The position numbers and the translations under genes were made by a program. A stretch of DNA of 64,000 bases from CALBJU01 sp965247125 (GTDB lineage Bacteria > Bacteroidota > Rhodothermia > Rhodothermales > UBA10348): the NCBI GenBank assembly GCA_965247125.1, contig CBDFGO010000003.1:992001-1056000 (forward strand), written 5' to 3'. How positions within the stretch are numbered: the stretch's first letter is position 1; every line of letters begins with the position of its first letter. The notes beneath the pieces were generated by a model. It did no database searches. It saw nothing but the letters and a program-made list of their open reading frames with translations, and was not told where the DNA came from. Below, one piece after another: positions 26,472 to 35,880 of the stretch.

Positions 26472-27073
26472 TGAAAAGACGAGAATCTCTGAAGTTGATT
26501 GCCGCGGCATCGCTGGCTGCAGCATTTCCAGGATGCACCGTCAAGGAATTGGATTCGGCAGCTGCACGCGTGCTGAATGGATCGGGTACACCAGAATTTA
26601 AGGACAGGACGCCGACCGTTTTTTCAGAACATGAATATCGCACCATACACTCGTTGGTCGACCTCATCATTCCCGCTGACGACAGGTCGGGGAGTGCGAC
26701 GGACGCCGAGGTGCCTGCGTTCATTGATTTTCTGCTGGAAGAGGTCGAGTCCATGAGACAGCCTGCCAGATTGGGCCTGGCATGGATCGACAGGAGTTGC
26801 CAGGAGCGATATGGGGACGTATTCGGCTCACTGGATCGGGTGCAGCAGGTAGAGATGCTCGATACGATCGCATATCCAGAAGACTATCTACCAGAAAACA
26901 AGGAGGGAGTGGAGTTCTTCAGCTGGCTGCGGGACGCGACCGCAAGCGGATTTTGGTCGAGCAAGATGGGTGTCGAAGATCTTGGTTACACGGGGAACAG
27001 CCCAACCGCGTCGTGGGAGGGGTGTCCGACAGAGGCCATGGATCATCTGGGCCTCACGTACGAAGAGGTCTAA
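26471..27073 (+). CDS. gluconate 2-dehydrogenase subunit 3-like protein
   Basis: The 200-residue protein starts MKRRESLKLIAAASLAAAFPGC, which looks like a Tat-type or lipoprotein signal (RRESLK, then a cysteine at residue 22). The mature part has the family pattern: FSEHEYRTIHSLVDLIIPAD near 55, VPAFIDFLL, and a tryptophan/tyrosine-rich end. Subunit 3 proteins escort or anchor the GMC large subunit outside the cytoplasm, consistent with the one-base overlap with the upstream gene. Its stop overlaps the convergent gene's stop by 4 bases. Confidence 0.87.
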   Translation: MKRRESLKLIAAASLAAAFPGCTVKELDSAAARVLNGSGTPEFKDRTPTVFSEHEYRTIHSLVDLIIPADDRSGSATDAEVPAFIDFLLEEVESMRQPARLGLAWIDRSCQERYGDVFGSLDRVQQVEMLDTIAYPEDYLPENKEGVEFFSWLRDATASGFWSSKMGVEDLGYTGNSPTASWEGCPTEAMDHLGLTYEEV

Positions 27074-27474
27074 ACACCTCTTTTTAGCGACGCAAAAAGT
27101 AAGATGGCAGCCAGGGCCAGGATTCCGGATGCCAACATGGGCGACGCACCCGTGAGGGCCTCTCCGATTACAGCCGTCCAGTCGGCATTTGGACGGATTT
27201 CGAGCTCCAACTCAAGATTATGCCGGAAATGTTCGTAGATCCCGTAAATCGAACCCAAGCATATTAGAACCATGCTTCTCCGGGTCCATAGCACGGCGGA
27301 ATCGCTCTGTAGGTAGTGAACCCATATGGCCATACCAAGACCAAGGGCGCATAAGCCAAGCGGAATCAACTGAATGGTCGACTCTACGTGGGATATCAGT
27401 AACAGCTCGGCCGCAGCGCCCAGAAAGATGAGCGACGACATCCATTGAAGAAATCTCCTGTACCACGTTTCCAC
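27070..27474 (-). CDS. four-helix inner-membrane protein, function unknown
   Basis: The 134-residue protein has four hydrophobic segments: FLQWMSSLIFLGAAAELLLI, LIPLGLCALGLGMAIWVHYL, MVLICLGSIYGIYEHFRHNL and MLASGILALAAILLFASL. An aromatic-histidine patch (YEHFRHN) sits in the third. I do not recognise the family. It begins at the end of the helix-hairpin-helix lipoprotein gene, overlapping by one base, so the two are co-transcribed. Confidence 0.75.
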   Translation of the reverse strand: METWYRRFLQWMSSLIFLGAAAELLLISHVESTIQLIPLGLCALGLGMAIWVHYLQSDSAVLWTRRSMVLICLGSIYGIYEHFRHNLELELEIRPNADWTAVIGEALTGASPMLASGILALAAILLFASLKRGV

Positions 27475-27968
27475 TATTCGGAGACGTACAAGCGAGCGAA
27501 CTGAGCGGCAACGCCACCGGCTACCTCGGTTACAGCGTCGTAAAATGCATCGTGTGATTCAAACGGACGTGCGGCTACCAACTGCTGGGCTCCCTCCAGA
27601 TTGAGTCCAAGTATTTGTGCTACTGTTTCAGCATCTGATTCATTGATGTCGATCGGGACGTAAACATAGTCTTCGAACATAGCAACCTGCTCCTCATCCA
27701 CATATTTGCCAATTTCACGTCTGAACTGGACAATACTGATGTAAGGCCTGTACTCGTCGAATTCGTGAGCCATGCGATCGCCCACCTCCGGAACCGTCTT
27801 GAATTCCTCAGCAGTAGCGGTGTTTAAATTCCACTTTTCAGCCGTGACGGGACGCTTGGTGTCCTCGACCACTTCGGGCGGCGGGTCGAATTTTTGAGGC
27901 TCTTTGTCGGCGCAGGAGACGAGAAACACTGACGTCGTAAGTGTACATATCAAGGCGATCCGTTTCAT
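27474..27968 (-). CDS. lipoprotein with helix-hairpin-helix (ComEA-like) motifs
   Basis: A lipoprotein signal (MKRIALICTLTTSVFLVSC) puts the lipidated cysteine at residue 19. After a proline-rich linker comes WNLNTATAEEFKTVPEVGDRM near 46-66, the typical ComEA-type pattern LN.A...EL..LPGIG with some substitutions. It continues through a helix (VQFRREIGKYVDEE) to a second half-domain (IDINESDAETVAQILGLN). Such domains bind DNA non-specifically in ComEA, but several exported relatives have unknown roles. It lies 109 bases after speB. Confidence 0.78.
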   Translation of the reverse strand: MKRIALICTLTTSVFLVSCADKEPQKFDPPPEVVEDTKRPVTAEKWNLNTATAEEFKTVPEVGDRMAHEFDEYRPYISIVQFRREIGKYVDEEQVAMFEDYVYVPIDINESDAETVAQILGLNLEGAQQLVAARPFESHDAFYDAVTEVAGGVAAQFARLYVSE

Positions 27969-28077
27969 GTCGTCACTAATTCTGGTTGGTTAAATATTGC
28001 AGTTTGTTTGGACGCCGCTGCGATGGAATCGTGTGGGCCCGAAAAGTAGGTGAGTGTTGGCTGTGGATCAATTCGGT

Positions 28078-28914
28078 TTACCCAATCGCCGGCGTTTCAA
28101 GCAGCTTACCGACCAGTTCTCTGGTCAGCTTGGCTGCCACCATGGCCGAGACTCCATTGATGTCGCGTGTTGGATTGAGTTCGACTACGTCCGCACCGAC
28201 AATCTCGGCGTCCAGTCGTTGAATCTGGGAGATCACGTCTCGGACCGACATCCCGCCGGGTTCGTGATGAGAAATCCCGGGTGCATAGGCTGGGTCGAGT
28301 ACATCAAGATCCAGGGATATGTAGACGGGTCCTTCAATTCGAAGACTTCCGGGCATCGGCAGATTCGCCATCTCATAGACCTCAACTCCAAATCGTTCTG
28401 CCTGGGAGCGGCAATGTTGGTTCAACGTTCGGATTCCAATCTGAATCAAGGAAACGTGAGAAAACTCTTCGAGGATACGCGCGAAAGGGCAGGCGTGAGA
28501 GTATAGGTTGCCCTCGAAATCCTGATACAGATCGGGGTGAGCATCGAACTGGACGATCGTCAACCGGTCGTATTGTGGCGCGAGCGCCTGCAAAATGGGA
28601 TAGGTAACGGAGTGATCGCCGCCCAGGGAAAGCAGTTTTCGTTTGGTTTTCAACGCCTCTGAAACGCTTGCTGTAATTCGTTCTCGAGCGATTGCGCCCC
28701 CAGCGCCAGCATCCTTGCCTTCGAAATCGAGCTCCTGAAAATCAACATTTCCCAGGTCTGTGACCGTATGCCCAAACTCGAACACCATTCCGTTTTCGAT
28801 GGACAGGTTCGCCGAAGGGCTCATTATTGCCTCTCGTATCGCCTCTGGAGCCTGAGCTGGCCCCCGCATGAACGATGAGGACGCGTCGTAGGGTATGCCG
28901 AGCAGTGATATCAT
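28078..28914 (-). CDS. speB: agmatinase/arginase-family ureohydrolase
   Basis: The enzyme hydrolyses a guanidino compound to urea and an amine; agmatine to putrescine is the commonest activity. The binuclear manganese motifs are present: GGDHSVTYP, VQFDAHPDLYQ, and SLDLDVLDPAYAPG. The late HHEPGGMSVRD loop is also typical of the family. From the ATG at 28914 the protein has 278 residues, slightly short for the family. The frame back to 28962 would overlap typA. The gene is 31 bases downstream of typA. Agmatinase, guanidinobutyrase and formiminoglutamase cannot be separated by eye. Confidence 0.87.
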   Translation of the reverse strand: MISLLGIPYDASSSFMRGPAQAPEAIREAIMSPSANLSIENGMVFEFGHTVTDLGNVDFQELDFEGKDAGAGGAIARERITASVSEALKTKRKLLSLGGDHSVTYPILQALAPQYDRLTIVQFDAHPDLYQDFEGNLYSHACPFARILEEFSHVSLIQIGIRTLNQHCRSQAERFGVEVYEMANLPMPGSLRIEGPVYISLDLDVLDPAYAPGISHHEPGGMSVRDVISQIQRLDAEIVGADVVELNPTRDINGVSAMVAAKLTRELVGKLLETPAIG

Positions 28915-28945
28915 GATTGGGGATAGTCTGGACTGATCTCCCAGA

Positions 28946-30763
28946 TCAGGCCTTTCGAGCAATATCGGCTCTCTTTCGTTCGTGCGTGTCCAGGTGTCGC
29001 TTTCGAAGTCGAAGCGATTTGGGCGTCACTTCAATGAGTTCATCGTCCCGAATAAACTCAATCGACTCTTCCAACGACATACGACGCGGCGGAATGAGCT
29101 TCTGAAAGGCATCCGAGGAAGAGGCCCGCATGTTGGTGAGCTTCTTCTCTTTCGTGATGTTGACCTCCAAATCAACATCGCGGCTGTTTTCTCCCACCAA
29201 CATCCCACCGTACACCATGTCTGTCGGGCCCATAAACAATTCGCCCCGCTCCTGCAGATTGACAATGGAAAAGCCGGTCACTTTACCCTCACGGTCCGCG
29301 ATCAAGGCTCCGGATGCGCGATGCGCGATCTCTCCAGCCCAGGGGCGATATTTGTCGAAGAGGTGTGTCAGGATGCCAGTTCCTTTGGTGTCAGTAAGAA
29401 ATTCATTTCTATAGCCGATGAGTCCTCGACTCGGAATCTCGAATTCAAGACGGACGCGCCCCGATCCGTGATTGACCATTTTTGTCATCACACCCCGGCG
29501 CGCGCCCAGTTTTTGTACGACTGCTCCCATGAACTCTTCCGCGACGTCGATAAGGGCCATTTCGAACGGCTCGCAACGTTTACCCTTGATCTCCTTCGTA
29601 ATCACACGCGGCATCCCGACAGCAAACTCGAAGCCTTCTCGCCTCATCTGCTCGATCAAGATGGCCATTTGGAGTTCACCCCTTCCGTAAACCAGATGGC
29701 TGTCTGGAGAGTTGGATTCCTCGATCCGCATGGACAGATTGGTGAGCGCCTCTTTGGCCAATCGATCCGTTAAATTTCTGGAAGTGACATACTTTCCCTC
29801 CTTTCCCGCGAATGGCGAATCATTGATTCGAAATTCCATGGACATGGTGGGCTCGTCAACATGCAAGGGTTCCAGAGGGCGGGGGTCGAGAGCATCCGCG
29901 ATACTCTCTCCAAGGCCGATTCCTGTCATTCCTGCTATTGCTACAATGTCGCCCGCTCCTGCAGTATCGGTTTCAATCCGGCCAAGTCCCTGGTATTGAA
30001 AAAGGGCGGTGACTGTCGCTGGTTTTGTAGTGCCATCACGGCGGCAGAGAACGACCTGTTGCTTATTTTTGAGGGAGCCGTCGATGATGCGTCCTATCGC
30101 GAGAGGACCGAGATAATTGTCTGGCTGCACATTCGTAACCAGAACCTGAACCGAGGCATCTGGATCGCCGCCCGGTTCTGGTACGCTGTTGATGATCGTT
30201 TCGAATAGAGGCTTAAGGTCAGTCAGCTCTCCATCAAGCGAGTCTTTGCACTTCCCATCCCGCGCCACGGCGTAAATGACGGGGAATTCGATCTGGTCGT
30301 CTGAAGCATCGAGATCAATAAACAGATCGTAGACCTCGTTCAGGACTTCTTCAGCACGTGCGTCGTCACGATCAATTTTATTGATGACAACGATGGCTGG
30401 CAGTTTCAGCTCAAGCGCTTTTGACAACACGAACCGAGTCTGGGGGAGGGGACCCTCGGCTGCATCAACAAGAAGCATTATGCCGTCGACCATTCGAAGC
30501 GTTCGTTCGACTTCTCCACCAAAATCAGCGTGCCCGGGCGTGTCAACAATATTGATTTTAATATCACCGTATTGCACAGCCGTATTTTTGGCCATGATGG
30601 TGATTCCCTTTTCTCTTTCCAGATCCATGGAATCCATGACACGCTCGGCAACGTCCTGATTTTCGCGAAAGGTGCCAGTCTGCCAGAGCATGGAGTCGAC
30701 CAACGTGGTCTTTCCGTGATCGACGTGTGCAACGATGGCTATATTTCGGAGATTCTGGGCCAT
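28946..30763 (-). CDS. typA: ribosome-associated translational GTPase TypA/BipA
   Basis: TypA binds the ribosome and helps 50S assembly and stress adaptation. The 605-residue protein has family length. It opens with the G1 motif IAVAHVDHGKTT-like (IVAHVDHGKTTLVD at residues 9-22), G2/G3 segments (GITIMAKNTA, VDTPGHADFGGEVER), and G4 NKIDR. The C-terminal BipA-specific domain contains GRGELQMAILIEQMRREGFE and LTDTKGTG. It is followed 31 bases later by speB. Confidence 0.97.
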   Translation of the reverse strand: MAQNLRNIAIVAHVDHGKTTLVDSMLWQTGTFRENQDVAERVMDSMDLEREKGITIMAKNTAVQYGDIKINIVDTPGHADFGGEVERTLRMVDGIMLLVDAAEGPLPQTRFVLSKALELKLPAIVVINKIDRDDARAEEVLNEVYDLFIDLDASDDQIEFPVIYAVARDGKCKDSLDGELTDLKPLFETIINSVPEPGGDPDASVQVLVTNVQPDNYLGPLAIGRIIDGSLKNKQQVVLCRRDGTTKPATVTALFQYQGLGRIETDTAGAGDIVAIAGMTGIGLGESIADALDPRPLEPLHVDEPTMSMEFRINDSPFAGKEGKYVTSRNLTDRLAKEALTNLSMRIEESNSPDSHLVYGRGELQMAILIEQMRREGFEFAVGMPRVITKEIKGKRCEPFEMALIDVAEEFMGAVVQKLGARRGVMTKMVNHGSGRVRLEFEIPSRGLIGYRNEFLTDTKGTGILTHLFDKYRPWAGEIAHRASGALIADREGKVTGFSIVNLQERGELFMGPTDMVYGGMLVGENSRDVDLEVNITKEKKLTNMRASSSDAFQKLIPPRRMSLEESIEFIRDDELIEVTPKSLRLRKRHLDTHERKRADIARKA

Positions 30764-30911
30764 GACATGTGTTTGGGTGAGAAATTTGAAAGCATCCGTT
30801 GAACGGACGAGAGAAACTTCGTTCTCCTATGTATCGCAAAGATGTTGCGAATATCACCCGATTGTCCGATCTGAAGAGTTGCCCGGCCGATGATCTCCAG
30901 ATGCCGTGTAT

Positions 30912-31979
30912 CTAGCGCCTTTTGATGTTACCGCGTTGAATTGATTTATAGAGCTTGCTCAGATTGCGGTCATAATCACGTCGTTCCGCGAGAGATCGCC
31001 CGTGGCGCGCTGATTCGCGTCCCATTTTCTGAAAGTTGATCAATCTGGATTCATCCAACTCGCCCTCATCGACGGCTGCTCGAATTGCACAGCCCTCTTC
31101 TACGAGGTGTGTACAGTCGGAAAATCTACAGGATAGAGCCAGCTCAATTATATCAGAAAAGGTCTCCTCGATGCCCGCTTCGACGTTTATCGTGCCCAGC
31201 TCGCGGATACCAGGTGTGTCTATAATGAGGGCTCCACCCTCGAGCATAGACAGGTATCTACGGGTTGTGGTGTGGCGGCCCTTTCCGTCCATTTCCCGGA
31301 CCGCCGCAGTAGCATGCAGCTCCGCTTCCGAAAGTCGGTTCAGCAGGGTTGTTTTTCCAACTCCTGAGGATCCCATGAGACAGTATGTTTTCTCGGGGAG
31401 CATTCGTGACCGGACAACTTCGACACCGTCTCCGGTGATGGAGCTGAACCCAATAATTTCCAGGCCAGGGTGTCTTTTTTGGACCTGATCGACCAGCGAG
31501 TCGAACACCTGGGGCGCGACGAGATCACTTTTAGACAGCAACAGAACGGGTTCAACGCGTCCATCCTGAATGACGATCAGATACCGATCCAGTCGGTTCA
31601 GATTGATGTCGTTCACACAAGCTTGCAGCACGAATGCGGTATCCACATTGGCAGCGATGGGCTGATAGGCTACTTCGCGACCAGCGACTTTTCGTCTGAG
31701 AACTGATCGACGGGGGAGTACCTCATGAACGATCGCAAACTCGCCCTCATCGAACAGTTGGACCGATATCCAATCGCCTACTGTTGGTCGGGATTCAGGG
31801 GTTTCTGCTGTGTATGACAACCTACCCGTAAGCTCTGCGATCACTTCGCGATTCGCCGTACGGATGACAAGATTGGTGCGATTGACAGTTAGAACCCGAG
31901 CGAGCTCGCGCCCCTGCTGGAGAAGCAGCAACTCCTCTTCCGAGCTTCGTTCTTCCAATCCCCAGCGTTTCAGGCTCAT
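30912..31979 (-). CDS. rsgA: small ribosomal subunit maturation GTPase RsgA
   Basis: RsgA is a circularly permuted GTPase that checks late 30S maturation. The order of motifs shows the permutation: the N-terminal OB-fold, then G4 LLSKSDLV near 155, then G1 GSSGVGKTTLLNRL near 210, then G3 DTPGIRE near 255. The zinc-binding end is CRFSDCTHLVEEGCA. The ATG at 31979 (355 residues) is preceded by TGGAAG; the longer frame from 32000 adds seven residues. The M28 peptidase gene is 60 bases upstream on the same strand. Confidence 0.93.
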   Translation of the reverse strand: MSLKRWGLEERSSEEELLLLQQGRELARVLTVNRTNLVIRTANREVIAELTGRLSYTAETPESRPTVGDWISVQLFDEGEFAIVHEVLPRRSVLRRKVAGREVAYQPIAANVDTAFVLQACVNDINLNRLDRYLIVIQDGRVEPVLLLSKSDLVAPQVFDSLVDQVQKRHPGLEIIGFSSITGDGVEVVRSRMLPEKTYCLMGSSGVGKTTLLNRLSEAELHATAAVREMDGKGRHTTTRRYLSMLEGGALIIDTPGIRELGTINVEAGIEETFSDIIELALSCRFSDCTHLVEEGCAIRAAVDEGELDESRLINFQKMGRESARHGRSLAERRDYDRNLSKLYKSIQRGNIKRR

Positions 31980-32039
31980 TGTTTGCTTCCAGCTATTCAA
32001 CTATGGGTCCTGGAATCGAAATTCCAGGACTCGCCCGGT

Positions 32040-33602
32040 TTATTGGAATGATCGGCGCGGAGCTCTACAATTTGGCCAGCTTCGTGGTTCACCGGTTCGC
32101 AGACTCAAGGGCAGATTGGCCAGAGAGCGGTCCATCTTCGTCGGGTCCTCGGACGCCATGTAGGCGAGCATGGCCGCCAGAGTAGCATTCTCAGCCAGAT
32201 CGTCAAATACAATTTTGTCCAGAGTGTCCCGATTCGTGTGCCATGTGTACTGACGGTACTCGTCATAGGGAGATTGCAGGCGGAAACTTGGAGCCTTGGC
32301 GCACAGGAAAGACGTATGATCGCTTCCTCCGTTATTCTGAGCGCCAGGAAGTTCCAATGTGATGTGCGACGAAATTTCGGTCGGCACCACGGCCATCCAT
32401 TTAGGAATGTGCGCGGCAGATGCCAGAAATCCCTGACCTTCGATTCGTTCGAATTTCCACGTGCCATTGTCCTGGTTGAACGCGACCTGAAGGCCCGCCA
32501 TTACCTCGGGATGGTCCTCGCGAAACGAGCCAGATCCGATTGTGCCCTGCTCCTCGCCACCCCAGTGCCCGACGACGATGGTTCGTTTCGGATTCGGGTA
32601 CGCAGTGCGCAGAATACGCATGGCTTCGAGCATTGTGAGGGTTCCCGTTCCATTGTCTGTTGCGCCCGTGGCGGCATGCCACGAGTCAAGGTGTGCTCCC
32701 AGGAGAACGTATTCATCGGGCTTTTCTGACCCTCTGATCTCTCCGACCACGTTGAACATCGGAACCGTACCCAGATAGTTGGCCTCGGCTTCTACGCGCG
32801 AGCGCGGCGTGTGTCCGCTCTCCGCAAGTCGATACAGTAGTCCATAGTCTTCGCAAGAAATGTCTACCGCAACCGCTCTTCTACTGGATGTCGAGAAAAC
32901 CTTGTTTACTCCCCAGCCGCCTGACCAGCGAGAGGAGATGAAGCCTGCCACACCCGCGCTGTCCAACCGCGCGTCGCGAGATCGAAAATCGCCAATGGCA
33001 CTCAGTCGCTGGTTCCAGTCGGTGGAAGCCTGTCGACGATCGTCTCTCAGTCTCTCTACGGTCTCAGGCCGAGCGTATTCTTCGAGTTCCTGCCGGGCCC
33101 TACACATTGCTTCAGGACGAGAAGTCAGGACGAATTTACCCTTTACGGACGAGAGCCACTCCTCGACGTTTTCCGCGGAGAGGTCTGAAGGAGGGACGGT
33201 TACGTATCCTTCGATCGGCCCATCCGTGCCCGGGCTCCATGCCAGCAGCTCTGCTTCCAGCGAGGTTACCCGCGGTGAAATCATGTCAACATGCAAAATA
33301 CCCTGTTCCCATCCCAACCAAGATCCATACTCTTCTTTTCTGGCGGGAATGCCCCATTCTTCGTATTTGCTCAACGCCCAGTCCTGCGCATCGCTTAAGC
33401 CTGCCGTTCCGCTGAGACGCGGACCGATCACGTCGAGTAGTTCGTGAGCCAACGTTTGGGTTTGGGAATTTTCGATGCCCAGCTCCCACATCTGTTTGAT
33501 GACGGGATCATCGGTCGGGTAGGTTTGTGCAGTCGCCGAGAGCGAAAACGATGACGCCATCAATAACGCGAGAGTGATTCTCAAGAAAGGAGACTGATTC
33601 AT
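32040..33602 (-). CDS. exported M28-family zinc metallopeptidase
   Basis: A signal peptide (MNQSPFLRITLALLMASSFSLSATAQ) precedes an M28 aminopeptidase or carboxypeptidase of about 490 residues. The two-zinc site is visible: LLGAHLDSWH (His, Asp ligand region), GATDNGTG (Asp), GHWGGEEQG (catalytic Glu pair) and GSDHTSF (His late). The middle part (residues about 110-190) matches the position of a PA-type insert. The ATG at 33602 directly precedes the signal peptide; the frame also reaches 33614. The C-terminus ends 40 bases from the rsgA start region. The substrate is unknown. Confidence 0.9.
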   Translation of the reverse strand: MNQSPFLRITLALLMASSFSLSATAQTYPTDDPVIKQMWELGIENSQTQTLAHELLDVIGPRLSGTAGLSDAQDWALSKYEEWGIPARKEEYGSWLGWEQGILHVDMISPRVTSLEAELLAWSPGTDGPIEGYVTVPPSDLSAENVEEWLSSVKGKFVLTSRPEAMCRARQELEEYARPETVERLRDDRRQASTDWNQRLSAIGDFRSRDARLDSAGVAGFISSRWSGGWGVNKVFSTSSRRAVAVDISCEDYGLLYRLAESGHTPRSRVEAEANYLGTVPMFNVVGEIRGSEKPDEYVLLGAHLDSWHAATGATDNGTGTLTMLEAMRILRTAYPNPKRTIVVGHWGGEEQGTIGSGSFREDHPEVMAGLQVAFNQDNGTWKFERIEGQGFLASAAHIPKWMAVVPTEISSHITLELPGAQNNGGSDHTSFLCAKAPSFRLQSPYDEYRQYTWHTNRDTLDKIVFDDLAENATLAAMLAYMASEDPTKMDRSLANLPLSLRTGEPRSWPNCRAPRRSFQ

Positions 33603-33698
33603 ATGACTGGTCATAGGTGATAGAAGAAAAATTCCGGCCAGAATGTACGAGATGAGACCGAGAATGGTTGTAGGCTTCCTGAATTCTGCGAAATACGA

Positions 33699-35174
33699 TT
33701 AGTGGAGACTGGATGTGGTGATTTCGTCGCCGAGCTCGACGACACGATTGGCCAATCCTTCGACATCCTCGAGACGCGTGCGCGGATTGATATAGCAGGG
33801 CCGAATCGCAAATACATCTCCCACGACGGTCGTGGATGGCACGTACGATCCATCTGCTCTCAAACGGGAAGCAATTTCAGCATTCAGCTCGTTCAGTTCT
33901 GCGTTTTCAAGTAGCCCATTGTTGTAACGAAAGCAACAAATGGATATTACTGCTTTGGATACAACTTCCAGGCGCTCATGATCGTCCGCGAGTTTCTCGA
34001 GATGCCTCGCGTATGAATTATGGCGGACGACCCTCGCCGTCATCCCTTTCCTTCCGATTTCCTTGAGAATCGCCCAGACCTGTACACCGCGGGAGGGTGC
34101 AGACTGATCCAGGTTAAATTCGTGATACATCTCGCCGAAATCGTCGAAAGGAGACTCAATCTTGCCATCTTGTGAAGCTGACCCCTCCAAATATGATGCG
34201 GGCTCAAGCGTGAAAGCGCGGCCCATCAGTCCTCGATCTCTGACAATCGCCACGCCGTTACCCACTGGAGCAGCGAGCCACTTGTGTGGATCGAGTGCGA
34301 CTGAATCTGCCCTCAGCACCCCTGTGAACAGGTCTGCAACACGGTCATCAAGAATCCCAAACATTCCGTACGCACCGTCGACGTGCAGCCAGGCTCCCAC
34401 TTGCTCGGCGACATCAGCCAACTCATTGATGGGATCAATCGCGCCTGTATTGACGGTTCCAGCTGTGGCAACGATTGCTAGGGGTCGTATCCCCTCGGAG
34501 GCATCCGATTTGAGTTGCTCTCTCAGCGCACCGACATCGATCGTGAAAGCGTCCGTGACCGGGATTGGAGTGACGGAGCGGCGTCCAATCCCCAGAATCG
34601 CGGCCGCTCTGTTTATCACGTGATGAACCTCACTGCTCGCATAAATCCTCCACCTGACGCCCTCTGGCATTCCTGTCATGGAGGGGTCGACTCCCATTTG
34701 CTCTACGGCCCACTGTCGCGCCGCACCGAGCGTTATCAGATTTGCAGAGGATCCGCCGCTGCAGTACGTGCCCTGCCAGGAGTCAGGGAAGCCCAACAAT
34801 TCATTCAACCACTTGAGACTCACCGTCTCCAAATAATTGAACGCCTGAACCCAGAACCGCTGAGAACCCGCGACGGTAGAGGCCAGTGCTGCGGCCGTGC
34901 CAGAAGTCGTAGGGGCTGTAGTTACCCACCCGTTGAACCCGGGATGACCATTTCGAAGTCCATTCGGAATCACAACGGATCGAAGTTCATTCAGAACCGC
35001 ATCCAGGCCAAGACCCGCATCCGGCAGGGGTACGTCCAACACCTTTTTCCACGATTCGCGGTTTCGACCCGCGTCGTCTGGCCCTTCAAAACGATTGAAT
35101 TGATCGAGGGACTCCGATAGTGCACTGAGCGCAGAAGTCAGATCGCCGAAAGACGCGTCGTCGGGGTAGGCCAT
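33699..35174 (-). CDS. PLP-dependent group II amino acid decarboxylase
   Basis: The family decarboxylates aromatic amino acids, glutamate, aspartate or related acids using pyridoxal phosphate. From the ATG at 35174 it has 491 residues. Visible motifs are GHPGFNGWVTTAPT near the N-terminus, GTYCSGGSSANL, the cofactor aspartate region WLHVDGAYGMF, and the PLP lysine in SVALDPHKWLAAPVGNG near residue 300. The pattern is closest to aromatic-amino-acid-type decarboxylases, but substrate choice cannot be read here. The frame back to 35258 has a non-homologous N-terminus. It is 96 bases from the downstream M28 gene. Confidence 0.9.
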   Translation of the reverse strand: MAYPDDASFGDLTSALSALSESLDQFNRFEGPDDAGRNRESWKKVLDVPLPDAGLGLDAVLNELRSVVIPNGLRNGHPGFNGWVTTAPTTSGTAAALASTVAGSQRFWVQAFNYLETVSLKWLNELLGFPDSWQGTYCSGGSSANLITLGAARQWAVEQMGVDPSMTGMPEGVRWRIYASSEVHHVINRAAAILGIGRRSVTPIPVTDAFTIDVGALREQLKSDASEGIRPLAIVATAGTVNTGAIDPINELADVAEQVGAWLHVDGAYGMFGILDDRVADLFTGVLRADSVALDPHKWLAAPVGNGVAIVRDRGLMGRAFTLEPASYLEGSASQDGKIESPFDDFGEMYHEFNLDQSAPSRGVQVWAILKEIGRKGMTARVVRHNSYARHLEKLADDHERLEVVSKAVISICCFRYNNGLLENAELNELNAEIASRLRADGSYVPSTTVVGDVFAIRPCYINPRTRLEDVEGLANRVVELGDEITTSSLH

Positions 35175-35427
35175 GCGTTTTGAGTCTAAAAACGAGTGGA
35201 AACGGAATCGGGAACGGATACTACGACAAGAAAAAATCACATCGCAAACGCAGTCCAAAATAGGCCAAATGAGAGAACCGGTACAGTCTACCGGTAGATT
35301 GGGGGAGAGAGGATGACCTGAATGTGAGACAACAACCCCCTCCTGAGTTACCCCGAAGCCTCATCCAGCGGCTTGGAGTGTAGGGGTCCGCGATTAACTA
35401 GCTTAAAACATATCATGAAAGAGGGAA

Positions 35428-35880
35428 ATGAAGCTGACAAATCGCTACTCGTTAGCCGCGTTACTCGTTGCATTGGTTCTTCCAATCATCGCAGCCGGCT
35501 GCATTCTTGTTGTCGAGGAAGATGACGATTACGATCGCCATCGTCACCGTCACCTGCACGGAACGCACTGGACGCTGGACGTCGTTTTTTATCGGACGCA
35601 GACCATTCAAGTGATGGATCGCAGCGTCGATCTTCAATTTGATGAAAGTGGAGCGTTCAGCGGCAGCGCATCCTGTGGAGATCTCTCGGGATCTTTCGAG
35701 GTCGATGACAATGGAAATCTCTCTATCTCAAGGGTGAGCTATGGGGAGAATTGCCAGGGTGAATCATTGACCGAGCTCTTCGCCGATGGTATGCGTGCCG
35801 CTCGCACGTATGAAGCGGATGAAAACGCACTTCGAATTGCGACGAATGAGAACGGATACCTGACGTTCTCCTCGAAGTAA
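35428..35880 (+). CDS. small META/HslJ-like lipoprotein
   Basis: The 150-residue protein has a lipoprotein signal (YSLAALLVALVLPIIAAGC, cysteine near residue 24). A short acidic then histidine-rich stretch follows (VVEEDDDYDRHRHRHLHG). The C-terminal 100 residues show the META-like pattern: W.L near the start, then VDLQFDESGAFSGSASCGDLSGSFEVDDNGNLSIS with two cysteines, and a terminal strand LTFSSK. The acidic/histidine patch could bind metal, which is inference. A GAAAGAGGG ribosome site precedes the ATG. Confidence 0.8.
   Translation: MKLTNRYSLAALLVALVLPIIAAGCILVVEEDDDYDRHRHRHLHGTHWTLDVVFYRTQTIQVMDRSVDLQFDESGAFSGSASCGDLSGSFEVDDNGNLSISRVSYGENCQGESLTELFADGMRAARTYEADENALRIATNENGYLTFSSK

Noticed and set aside
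33611..33853. 80-codon minus-strand frame at the 3' end of the decarboxylase gene
   Set aside because: It overlaps the decarboxylase in another frame and has no family resemblance.
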